Assembly (NCBI GenBank): GCA_013399695.1
Contig: VXAU01000760.1
Coordinates: 186,001-250,000, forward strand
Source: Formicarius rufipectus
Lineage: Eukaryota; Chordata; Aves; Passeriformes; Formicariidae
Direction: 5' to 3'
Length of the DNA: 64,000 nucleotides
A model generated the notes under the pieces. That model was not told where the DNA came from and did not search any database. It worked only from the letters and a program-made list of their open reading frames with translations. Shown here piece by piece: positions 26,947 through 39,472 of the stretch. The first letter of the stretch is position 1. Each line of letters opens with the position of its first letter. Position numbers and translations under genes: made by a program.

Positions 26947-29900
26947 AAAAGAAGATTTGATAAGTTTAGAATATTGGTCACTGAGATGGGTATTATGAGC
27001 AGCTAGTCAGCATGACACTAATCCCAAATATTTGGAAAAGTATAGACCTATTCTTGTCTGACTGGTATTTGCATGTGTAGCTTTCTATCTCTTAGATGAT
27101 CTTTTTGAGTCAGGGAGTTTCTCATTGATGTTAAATATAGAATACATTTAATTTTACTCTATGGTGTTAATATTCTATGGGAATGTTGCTCCTTTTTTTG
27201 CAAAAAAACACATTGAAATCTGTCAAACTTTTCAGAAACCAGAACTTTGCTTTGACCAGTAGTTTACTGGGATGAACAGTTGCCATATAGAAATTTGACT
27301 TACATTAATTTTCTTTTGCTTGGACCTGGCTGATTTTTTCCTTAGGTGGTATTGGTGCAGTACTTTTAAGTCAAAGTTCCAGAGTTAACAAATGCAAATG
27401 TCATTTGTAAATTCAGGTCTTTTCCAGACATGAGCAAATGCCATAGAGGCTGGGAATAATCACTGGGTATTGCAGTCTGAAAAATCAGCACTTCTCAGTA
27501 GCTGTGCTAAAAAACCATTTATTTTAATCCCTTACTTCATATTTGTACCAAGTTCTTCCGCGTAGGACTACATAAATGCTTTTGTGCATTATTTATATTA
27601 CTTTTGTCCCTTATCTTCTTTCATAAATTGTGCTTTTATTACTCTCTAATAGCAGTTCTTAGTGTTTTGGGTTTTTTTCCTCAAAGTCTCAGCGTTGGTT
27701 GGAATCCACTCCTCAGCCCTCACCTGAATCTCACATTAACCATGGCACAGATGCAAGTCTGGAGAACTGTGGAGCAGTAATTGTGTGTGTGGACCTTGCC
27801 CTGTGCAAGCAGAAGCTGTGCCAGCTTTGCCACGGTGCTGCAGCCGGGCCCAACAATAATTGTGTTGCCTTTGCACCTCTGTCTCCTTATCTCAAACTGT
27901 TAGAGAAGGAATGAAGGCAAAATTTCTCAAAGAGGCTCACAGCACATTCAGGGCACAGACTGTGTTTAGTGTTTAAACTGTTAAATAAATACAAAGTTGC
28001 AATTGTTTTCAAACTTTTTTTTTTCTCTGTCTTGAATAATTCATTAAGCAATGAATAACCATTCAGGGTTCCTCTTTGGTGAAACACTTGATTGAAACTA
28101 CCGAAAACGCACCTATTGCTACTGTTAATATTTACTGCAGGATTATGTTATTGCTCTTTTAATAGTGAGAGAATTGGATCTCATCAAAAGTAGAAACAAA
28201 TTTTCCACCTCATGAAAATGTCGAGATTTAGCTAAGACTGTGTTAAAGATTCTGATAAACTGTCCTGCGTTGAGCAAAAAGATGAGCTTTTAATGCTTAT
28301 GTGAAACAAGATTTCAAGATACTGCTTTTGGCAAAGCTTATCTTTTGATAAGTTTGTTTTGATCACCTCAATCTGTTTTAAATGAATGGAGTGGAAAGTC
28401 ACATTGTTAATAAGATTCAGCACTTTATTTCAGTCTCTGAAATGGTAATTATTCAACATATAAAACTAATCTATTCCCTTTAAAACATTAATTTTCAAAA
28501 TCCATGTATTTCAAGAAAAAGGGACTCTATCAAATAAATAATTTGACTGTAAATACTTTCTGTGAAACTAAGTCTACTTAGGATAATACATTTTGGCCAG
28601 TAAGAATAGTCTAAACATTTGCAATTTCAAAGCATTATGAAACTGCTTAGCAACAATCTGTAATTTATTCCAGTAAAATTTTGGTGTCATAAACCATTCA
28701 GAGGGCTCCTTGTTAAGAGGGTATGAGGAGTTTCTTGCTCTGGTTTGCCAAGACTGCCTCCTTCCCTTTTCATCAAAGCACTGGCACAACAGGAACACAA
28801 CCTGGAACCTCCTCTCAGAAAGGGCAAGACCTTCTTTTCTGTCTTCACTAAACCATTTTGCAGTTCCAAGTCCACAGCACCTGTTTGTTAAAGTCAAATT
28901 ATTTGAAAAACAATCTCAACTCAGACAACTAAATAAAGCAGAATAAATAACATTCCCTTTTTTACCACTCCAGTTCTGATTTGCTCTCAGCAAAAAGTAA
29001 GTCACTGTGACTGTGGGGCAGATTAAGAACTGGCAGGGAGCAGGCAGAGTGTGTTTAGAGGACAATGAAAAATCAAGGACAAGAAGAATTGGAATTTACT
29101 CTGTTAGCAGTAATAGGAAAATCTGCTACTGCTATGAGGGGTTTACCCTTTCATATAGGAAAATTTTCAGTTCTGCTCTGGAAACTGAGATTGTTCTGCT
29201 GTTTCTTTAAGAGCCTGAGTATCCTCCAGGTTAGACAGAAGGAACGAACTCTGCCCTGTTCTTTTCATTACTTACACTGGTGCTCATCCTGAGGTCATGT
29301 AGTGAGTATCCTACATGCAGCTCCTTCCTGCCTTTTTCAGAGTTATATTATGCAGGAATCTTGGGCATGGAAAGAGAATTCTTTTCTTTAAGATTACTAT
29401 TTCCTATTAATAATATTTCAATGCCTGAGTAACTGTTTTTTGACTTTTATAGCCTTGTTTATAGCATCCATTATGAAAAGTTAGGTTGGTTTTTATTTCT
29501 ACCTTCAGCTGTTCAAGTGAAATATAAAAGCAGTTTAAGTTCAGTGCTGTTCTCCTTCCCATAACATGAAAACAAACCAAATGTGCAATCTCTCAGGCTT
29601 ACATGATATATTTAAACTTTAGCTTATGATGTGCTTGCTGTGCCTTGGTGTGTTTGATTTGGTTTTGTCAATGTCAGCATTTGAGGTGGAAAAGGCAAAT
29701 CTCTCCTACATCTTTGCCCTTGTCTTTGCAGTGTAAAAAGTATGCCTGATTTGTTCATTCCTGATTTCATGCAAAATTTCTTTAAATAATGTGAGTCAAG
29801 ACTTTCCTAAAAAGAGGGGGAAATTGCCTTTTTCTGAAGAGCGGAGAGTGAAGATGGCTGAAAGAGCAGAGAGTCAGACTGTAAACTTGATAGAAGAGAC

Positions 29901-32900
29901 CATTCCTGGGGTGTGTCAGGCACTGGGTATAGTTTACTGCAGCCCAGGAAGTCACCCCATTACCTGAAAGCAAGCTTGGGGAATGGTTCCCAGCTCTAAT
30001 GTCTCATTGGGCATGAGGAAAGTTGTGCAGTTTGTTCTGGTGTAATCAATATGAATTTTATCTAATTAAAATTAGGTGTTCTGGATGCTACTGTGGTATA
30101 AGCTTCCTTTTTTAATTTAAAAACCTTTAGTCTTTCTTCGGGGTGCTCATTAAAGGGAAGATCTGAGCAGAGCTATCTCATTGATTTAGGGGCTTTCCCA
30201 ATGGTTAGCACACAGTGAATTGTTGTTTGTTTTGTGGAAGTCATGTTTAAGATTGCTGTCATTTAGTGAGGGCAGTTTATTTGAGGGTGGGAGTTAAAGC
30301 ACTATCTTTAGGCTAAGCTGTTGATGTTGGTTTGGTTACATGTGACCCAGGAGCAGTGACAGCTAGTGACAGAAACTTCTGTACCATGTCCAACAGAGTG
30401 CCAGCCTTCATACCTGGCAAACCCTAACTCACTTCTTAGCTGTGATTTCAGTGGCACTGGAAAAAGGTATTACAGAGACAAGCAGACTGAACTCCTGGTG
30501 AACTAACTGTGAGCAGAAATGAACAATTGGGAGCACCACTACAGCTCTTCCTGAAATTAGGCCTTTCTGTACCCTGGTACAGTTTGCCAGCTTTTTCTAC
30601 AGGTACTCAGAGTTAAGTGTAAGACTTCATTTTAACATCTTTAAAATTTTGTTCACATCAGTGGCCTCGCAGATGATTGTCAAGGATGTGATTTTTTATG
30701 TAGGTCAGGTTATTTAAGGCCAAAGTGCTGTTCTGTTTCTAGTGGTGAAAGAAATTTTATGGCGAAATCACTCTTTCTCAGGGTATCTAAAGGACAGAAT
30801 TGACTTGATGCATGTGTGCTTCCCAGAACAAAAGAGGACCCGTGGGCACTGTGACCTGGCACTGTCTCTGAGCCCCCACCTCCCTGAATGGATGTTAGAA
30901 GCAGACACGGTCCATTGGGACAGGAGAGAGCTGTCCCAGGCTCAGCTTTGGTCCTCATTACTATTCTCTTCTTCTTTAGCAATCAAGAGACTTTAGTTCT
31001 GCCCTTCTAGCTCAGGATTCTCCAGATCTTTTCAAACACAAACGAGGTAACCCAGTTCTGCAGCAGGCAGTGGAGTTGCCCTTTCCCTGTGAGGATCAAG
31101 TGCAGTATCAAGAGAGGACACGATATTTCCTCGGTCACTTTAAAAAATCTGCATCACAGCAAGAATAGACTCAGACTTCCTGATCTACTACCAAATTGCT
31201 CCTCTTCTCCCTTTTAGTTTTTGTAATCCTGCTTCGTTCTGCTCAGCACTACAAGCAAATTGTTAGCTTATCCTGGAGTGCACTTTACCAGAGCTTACCC
31301 CAGTAAGTTCTCCTCCGAGTTCATTATTTTTGATTCAGTTTATCTGAGGACACAGCAAATGGACCCTTTTACAGAGTGAGAAATTTCTTCCATTAAACCA
31401 AGGTTTATAGGTTCCCACTCTGATCCCTTTATTGCTATACATTTGGTGGCAAAAGCAGACAGCAGAAAGGAGCAAGTTACTTGATTTGGTAGTCTAATAA
31501 TTTTTTGTACCACAGGCTGAAAACCTCACGGCTTCTCTGAAAAGATAAGGTCTTGAGTTCATACAAGGCATTTTGGGAGGGAAAGCTTATGTATCATTCC
31601 TAAAGCACTGTCAGGAAAGTAGTGACTCAAGTTAATGAGTTGTCACAAGGTTATGCTGTGGCTTGCCATGACTGTAAGTCACTGTTTCTAATGATGCCAC
31701 CCATTCAAGAGTGCTGGAGCTTCACAGTAATTATGCTGGACACTGTGCAGGGAAGGGCTACAGGAGGAGCCTGTCAACAGGCAAACTTTGTTATCATGGA
31801 TACAGTAAAAGGCTACTGTAGCTCCTGTTTTCTAAGTAATTTCTGGTTTCTATTCTATTTTACTTTTGTATTCTCCTGTCATTTTCCTCTTTCCTTAACC
31901 TAGGCTGGAAACCAGGTTTCTTATAATGTCCTACTATGACATAACCTTGTTAACCTTGTATGGCAGCCCTCTGCTGCCACAGAAATCACAAAGTGCAGTC
32001 AGAGAACTCACTGACTCTTCAAGGCAAGAAGAAAGGTGAGTTATAAGTTAGAGAGGCATGATAAGGAGAAACAAATTGGGCAGTGTTGCAGCAGCATGTA
32101 TCACTCAACCTTGGACTTCACCCAGAAATTAGGATATTCAACAAATCAAGATAACCTCTACTGTGTATGTAACATCACTGGATCATGCCTTGAAGGCTGG
32201 CATAGCTTGCACAAACCTGAGACCTCTCGGGGGTGATAGAAGCAAACACATGAATGCAAGAGCACCCGGGCAAATTTCAGTATGATGTGCTGGTGCTTCT
32301 GTAGGTACAGCAGTGTTCCTGCTCTATTGTCTTCATCAGAGCAGAGGTGGAGCAGATTCCTGTGCTCTTCACAGATCTTTGCTGAATTTTACCTGTAGTG
32401 GAAATACAAACAGATGTGGATGGCTTAGTTTAGGAGGGTGTTTTCTTGGAGAGCTGAATTTGCATTCAAATCACCAATTCAGCCTAGATATATACCCCTT
32501 ATTTAATTGAATTTCTGCAGGGAGCACTCTGCACCACCACAGGAATGTTATTTGGAGAACAGGAATATAGTTTTTTGGGCAGTGTTAAGATCACTCAGAC
32601 TGTGATCTACTCTGAGATATGTGATTGTAACATTTTTCCATGATTGTCAGAATTTCTGGCAGTCCCCCTAAAAATAACAAAAATATATTGGCTTAATTGT
32701 GAGAGATTATAGAGTTCTTTCTTATCCTGAGAAAAAAAATTGTAATACTATAAGTTATCCCTGGTTTTGATCTAAGGCTCTCTTGCCCAGGGATTGGTCA
32801 GCATATGTATACTTTAGAGCAGGTAGCTCTTCATGTTCTCTGTGCTTGTCATATTTCAGATAAGGCTTTAAAGCCTAAAGCTGCCTGTGTGAGGTCGTCA

Positions 32901-34375
32901 GGTTATGATATCTTCCCAGAGCAGGGGCAGGCATAAATAGTGCCATGTTTGATGAGCAATTTCTGAGTAATTTTTATCTGAGAGATAGCTAAAAAAAAAC
33001 CACACTAAAACTTTTTTGTGCTGAGAAGCTCTGGGAGTATTAAAACCCAAGTTGCTAATTGGGACTACCGAAATCTGTGTTAGGTTTCATCCTGTTTAAC
33101 AGCCAATGTACTTGTCAGGGAATTAAACCCAACTCCCTAAACTAACATAACAAAAAGATAGCATAAATTTGGAGGCTTGGACCTGAGGACTTCAGAGCCA
33201 GAATGCCTTGCAGCTGCTCCCAGATTCCCTTCAATCTTTACATTGGGACCCTGAATAATCGATTGTTCTTTAATTATCTGGCTCACTATAATAACTGGAG
33301 TCTATAATACCTTAAAAGAATCACATCTCAGTTGGAAATTCTCTTGATTTATCAGTTCCCATGAAAATGCATTGTGCTTAGACTGCCCTGATAATTACTT
33401 ACTGATTATTAGGGTAGGGCAAAAGGCCTACAAAATCTTTGAGCTCAGTAAAGTTGCTTGTTTTGACAAGCCTGATTGTCCTTTGGAGATTGGTGAGTGA
33501 ATGCAAACAGCACTTTACATCTCTGGAGTCAAACCAACAACTGTAAAACTCAATGGTAATCAAATTCTGTCACACTTTATATCAACTCAATGGGAGATGA
33601 AGAACAAAGGTGTCATGGAAACAGGCGCTGCTTCATTAATGAATGCATCTTAACATCAGCTATGAAGTCTGAACCCTGAGACTCCAGTTTCCCTTGGTCT
33701 CTCCAGTGTTTTATCTAACAGAACCTCTTCCTGTCTGGGATCAGAAGGTGTTTGCCAGGTGGCATTTTCTATTCCCCCTAAATTGTTCATCTGGCAGTCT
33801 GTAGCTGTGTATAACGTGCTGACACGAACATGAGGAGCATTTGTTTTCCTCCATGTGTGTAAGGCAGTCATCCCAACTGACCTGTCCCCAGGTAAGATAT
33901 CTGCAACCTACTCATCTAGGATTAAATAGATTGCTTCTGTATTTCATCTGCTGTGTTTGAAACTGCAGGCACCAGCTGTGACAGTGCTTGTGACTCTTCA
34001 GGTATGTGCCAAACAGAGATATTGTAGAGTGTTGCTCTCACTGCCAGCATGATGGCTCCCCACTGAGGGGCCGCTGTGTGAGGGCAGCATCCTACCTGTT
34101 CTGCTGTGAGTCCCACCCTGGTTGTGCTTCCTGCTCTGGGTGCTGGGCTCGGGGTGAGTACAGCCACCAGCTGGGAATAGCACAGGAAGGAAGGAACAGT
34201 CAGAAGTAGTCAGGGGGTTATAAAGTCCTGGTGGGGAGGGAACACCCTGACTGGTGTAAGAGGTGTCCCTGCCTAATCCTGCCCCTAAACTGCAACTGAT
34301 GTCATGGGACACTACCCATCAGCATAACCTGGTAATTCTAGTTACCTAGATAATTGCAGCAGAAGCAGCAGAGAT

Positions 34376-34617
34376 CAGAACCAGCATAGAAGAACCTCAG
34401 TGCAGATAAGAGTTATTTTAGCAAGTGAAAAATGTGGTGCAGTACTTTGACAATGACTAAGCAGTGAACAGCATTATAGTGAATAATTCTCTGTGTCAGT
34501 GGTTCCTCTGGATGCCCCCCACAGTCTGTTGACACCATCGCTTTTCCGAGGGTTGAATTAATGCCAAAAACCCAACATGCATCTTCCTGTATCTACCAGA
34601 CTTTGGGAGTGGAGGTG
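34376..34617 (+). repeat. Unclassified interspersed repeat, copy 1
   Basis: This begins CAGAACCAGCATAGAAGAAC and ends CTTTGGGAGTGGAGGTG. It aligns over its whole length with 43538-43766, about 12 substitutions and three gaps (3, 6 and 10 bases) by hand alignment, so about 95% identity in aligned bases. There is no poly-A tail, obvious target-site duplication, terminal inverted repeat or reading frame shared by the copies. It does not resemble CR1. Similarity may continue patchily a further 15-30 bases past the right end. Confidence 0.85.
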
Positions 34618-37600
34618 CATGTTGGGTCAGGTGGCAAATGAAATGTTCAATTTGATCAGGAGCTGAATGACACTCTGGCCTGTGTTGCCTCACAACTGTG
34701 ATGGTGACCACAACACGTTTAAGGAATGGGCAAACAGTAGCTTTGAAAATTTGTCACGCAAGGAACTGTTATAAGAATAGGTGATGTTGTTCTGTGGTGT
34801 ACTTTCAGTCTATTTTGTGTTACAGACATTAACTTAATTCCCTGATAGTAGGGAAGGTTCTCTTTTCCCCTGTTGGCCACATCATTCATCAAAGTCTTAA
34901 CTACTTAACTGTCCCCCAAGAATTAGCACTCACAGCATATTAATCCATAGCAATCAATATAAATAGAGCTGAGTGGAACACAACATGTACCACAACTGAG
35001 GAGTAGTTTTTTCTTTTCTCTCAGATCTTGCAAACATCTCTATGGAGATGAGTTGTATCAGAGTGGTATCCTGCTCATAAGAGAGGGCAAAAAGATCCTG
35101 GCAGCGAAAGTCCCATGAAACTTGCTGAGGCAATCCAGTTTAACTCCCTGGCCTGACCTCTGGATAGGAACTGGAGATGCTGTGTAAAATACTTTGTCTT
35201 TCACTGCACCATGGCAAAGAGAAGTAGAATAAATTTGAGTATACTTCGATTACTTCAAGATCATTATCACTGGAGCTCCACTTGGTTCTCTGAATTGTTG
35301 CTCCAGAGGCATGTATGATCTTATTTAGTTCTTCATTATCCCAGAAATGTTGTTGCCTAGGCTCGGTTTGGTGCCAAAACCAAGAGTTAAATTCAGAGCA
35401 CCCTAAAAGACTAAGAGCTGTTGGGAGAAGCTTATGCCTTTTCTTCAGCTGATTCTTAGCATGTGGTAACTTCAGTTAACTGAGTCAAACCCAGAGAGTG
35501 AAACTGAGCATCCTCCTGCCCGGTGGAGCCAGTGGCTCTGAGCTGCCTGTTGGCTGTGTGGGGAGCTGCAGGGGCCTGAACTGAGTCATGCTCAGGGTCA
35601 AAGCATCTCTATTTGAAAAATCACTATATAGAAGACTTTTGGTAATATTCTGTAAGAGTATTGTTATCAGCATTAGGTACAGTTATGCACTGTGTTTAAA
35701 CATTGCCACATTCATGCTGGATTGAATATATTCATAGTCATTTAATCTTGGGAGCTAAGAATGTTAGAGTGCTAGGATTGGGAGATTGGCCATCCTAGCC
35801 TACATTTCTACCCACTGACAAGCTGAGGTCAAATACTCAAAGAATATGAGATTGCAGAAGCAGAAGGAAAGACAGCATTTGAACATACTAATATAGTAGA
35901 ACCAAGCATGAATAAAACATTGGATCAAAGCTAGAAAACAGGATTGTAAAAAAATGGCTTTAGGCCATTCCTTCAATCTTAGTGTGAGTTTTGGGTTTGG
36001 CTTCCCAATTTTATTGCATTGGATTTTGTCCATTTGCAATCTAATAATTACTGGCAATCGGAACATCAGCAGCTAGCATCTCCCACTGAGCTGAAAGCCT
36101 CTGAAATGCTGAGATAGAAGAATATCAAAATATCAACATGCTGCAATTACAAGCAGCTGTGAGAAAAGTCAGATATAATGACTTCTGTTCACCTTCGAGC
36201 TTTAAATTGGCAGGTATATAATTTTGCCATTAACACTGGTAAAAGGTGTTTATGGAAGGTGTATTTAGCAATTTGGTTTTTTCATAGAAAGAGTAAGATA
36301 GTATTCTCTCTTTAAGAGCTCTAGTTGTTTTTTTTTCTGAGGAAAAAACTAGCATTCACACTGCCCTTGGGTGAGCAGGAATGTCCTGTGTTTTACGTGT
36401 AATGATGAGAAGGACGCTCAGTTATGGTTAGTACTTCTCATAATAGCAGAAGTTGCAGGAAAAGCAACAGGAGTGATCATAGTTTACAGTGTTAGGTGGA
36501 AAATGTAAAGTCCTTGTTTAGTCTGGCAAAGGAAAACGGATTATAATTACATGTTGACAGCTCACATTCCCTATTAGGGATAAACGTCCAACTCAGAAAT
36601 ATTGGCCATAGTTGTGGATTGTTTGGGGGAACCTCTGTCTTCAGAAGAGTTTAGAACAGCTCAGGCAATTCTCAAGAATGGACTAAGTGCAGCTGTTCTT
36701 GTCTTGGGGCTGGGGACATCCCTCAGTGTTCCTCCAGACTCCATCAGTTGTTCCATTACAGTTATCCCAGCCTGACTCTCCCTGCCATGACCATGGCCTG
36801 GTAGATTTTCTGTCCTTGCACAATGTGAGACTGGCTACTCTCAGCTATTTTTCCCTCACATTTTCTTGAAATACTTGGGTTTAGTTTTTAAATAGCAGTT
36901 GATAGCCTCTCCCAAACAAAGAATACATCACCTTCCTTACAATCCAGTATCAATCTGTGGACCCACACAAAATCCAGCCTTATTCCTGTGAACAGGGTAA
37001 ATGTGTAAGTCTGTTCTTCAAATGTTCACTGGTTTTGTAGCACCTGTATTTTGCAAGCATTTTAAAAGCTTCCTGGAAACACTCATATTCTTTTCCATGT
37101 TTTTATGTTTGTGGTTGGGCAGATGACTTACAGGACAGACAACTTTAAATAAGAGTTATACTTCTCCAAAGTGGTAATACCTCCTTAAACACCTGCATCT
37201 TTTAAAAGTGTGGCTTGGGCACAGTGAATACTCTGGTGTATTTAATATGGTTTATGGACATTTACTGTGTCACTGCAAACAACCTGGCGGTGTAATTGTA
37301 AGTGCTTTGTCAATGATACCAGAGAAGAACTAGTCTGAAGTGGAAGAGCAACCAAAATGTGTCCATGCATATAGGCATTAGTCATGCAGCTCTGTAGCTT
37401 TGCTTCAACTGGTTTATCCTGCTTGTTTCTGTCAGGCAAAGCCACAACACTGAATTCTTTGTTCTAGCTTTTTGCCTAGTCCTTTACATACATTTTAATG
37501 ATCTAGTTTCACATTTAAATATGTTATTGGAGGCAACTATTTATTTTGCATCTCCTCAGAACTATTAAGACCTACTGGCAGACTTACTGTAGACCTCTAA

Positions 37601-39305
37601 ATTTCAAAGCTCCAGGATTAATTTTGGTGTTCTAGCCTTGGAACTTGCTGTCTTCACAATTCTGTTAGTGATATATGAATGTGAATCTTGAAACCACATC
37701 ACAATGTGATTCTTTTTTGGGGAGAGGTTTGCTTTTTATTTTATTTTGGCTTTCCTCTTCTGTCCAGATACATTGCTGCTATATTAGTGGCAATGTGTAC
37801 ATCTTAAACAATGTAAAGAGATGAACAGAACAACATTTTGGCTGAAAAGCCAATGTCCCCATAATGCACTATCTTTTTACCAATCATCTTGGGAAGTATT
37901 AGAAGGACTGAACTTCAGCTGTTGCATGCATGAAACTTTCTATGATACCATTCTGTGTAATGGACAAATGAAAGAGTGGAGAAGAATAATCTTTTGGGCA
38001 CCTTCCTTTGGGGTAAAAAAAAAAAAAAGAGTCAGTTTATGCTGCAATGTTAAGGAAAAAGAGCAAAATCTGTCTACTTCTGTGAAGGAAAAGCCTACTT
38101 GGACACCTCTTTTCGCTCAGTACACTTGTGTGTGTTTTCTTTACTCTCTAAAATAACTCAAGTGTTCTTCATAATGCTCATCCTGCACAGACTGGAAGTG
38201 ATGATTTTCAGGCTTTTAGGTACCAACATTAGCCTAAAGAAAATGTGCCACTTCATCCCTATCCTAGCCCAATCTACACTCCAGGTTAAAGTTCAAGCTT
38301 GAGCTAACTTGACTGGCAAAAACAGGTCGTTTGACACGAAAGCTCTAAACACTGTAGAGATGAGTTATCTACCAATTACAACAGCTTATCAACTGCTAAT
38401 CCAATTAGTCACTGCTGTGTGGCTCCCTCAGTCCTCTCAGGCTCGAGGTAGGCAGTAATTCACATGCACTGTGAGAGCTAACACCTGCAGGAAAGGCAAG
38501 CTCTAAAAATTCTCCTGAAGGAGGATGAGTAAATCACTAAATGTCCCAGGAGTAATTTAGCTGCCATGATCACTGGTGCAGGCAGTCTGTAATCACGTTT
38601 TATTGACAGCTCCTAAAGATCAGTGTTCCTTTGGAGCTGCCTGGAGTGAACACGAATAGAGTGCCTGAGGAGCCCAACACAACATCCAGTGATGGCACTG
38701 AAGCTGGCACCACATGAACCCCTCTGGGCCAGGGGCAGCTCTGGCAACCCTTCAGTGCAGGGCTGTGCATTGGCCCACGGGCACTGCTGGAGTTTGCAGC
38801 ATGTCCTGAGAGACAGCTCTTTACTGGCAGTGTGGCAGTTTGCTTACACAGAGCCATGACTGAGAACTTCAGATACTGTGTGTTTTGAGAGAAGAAAGGC
38901 AAAGGTAAGTCATCTTGTAATGGACATTTGCAAATACAGTTCCTGTGCAAATGCACATTGGACCTTAAGCCTTTATGAAATTGATGTTCGATTACTTAAA
39001 TTCATTGATTCATTTTTTTTTTAATTTTATGCTTCCTTGTACACATTTGGAAAGCTATGGTTCATCTCAGAGTTTGTTATCACAGCTTTACAAACACCTG
39101 AACACAATCCTGGAAAAACAAGAATCTTAAAGACAGGCTGCTACTAGGTACAACCCACAGAGACACTCCACTTACCACAGTATGTGGGATTTCAAATACA
39201 CTTTACTAAAATGGATATAAATTCTCTAAATGTGTTAAAGTGAATTGTTAGATGTGTGATTTGTATATGGGTATCAATAATCATTTTGTCTTTGCTTTCT
39301 TGCAG

Positions 39306-39472
39306 GAGGTGAAGTCACCAAGCCCAGATTTGCTCAGTATTTTCATGGCAGCCTGGCCAGTCTTACTATCAGACCAGGGAAAATTGAGAGTCAGAAAGTG
39401 ATTTCCTGTTTGCAGGCCTGCAAGGAAGGTCTGGATATTAATTCTCTTGAGAGTCTTGGCCAAGGAATAAAG
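39306..39472 (+). CDS. CLSTN2: CLSTN2 coding exon 4 of window: end of LNS domain
   Basis: The first two bases complete Gly, and 55 codons follow: GEVTKPRFAQYFHGSL, ASLTIRPGKIESQKVIS, CLQACKEGLDINSLES, LGQGIK. The 'F.G.LA.LT.R.GK' strand and the following Cys-X3-Cys (CLQAC) close the LNS domain in calsyntenins. CLSTN1 has a long inserted acidic loop just before this point as I remember it; this exon lacks it, as CLSTN2 does. The acceptor is CTTGCAG and the donor GTGAGG at 39473. The exon ends on a codon boundary. Confidence 0.96.

Larger units (their letters stand above)
25952..39305 (+). other. CLSTN2: CLSTN2 intron, 13.4 kb
   Basis: This is a phase-1 intron. I found no additional exon. It holds an ancient SINE/L2-like tail at 26867-26946 and the first copy of a two-copy repeat at 34376-34617, both annotated separately. 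Open frames within it are short and unrecognised. The acceptor is TTTCTTGCAG ending at 39305. Confidence 0.9.
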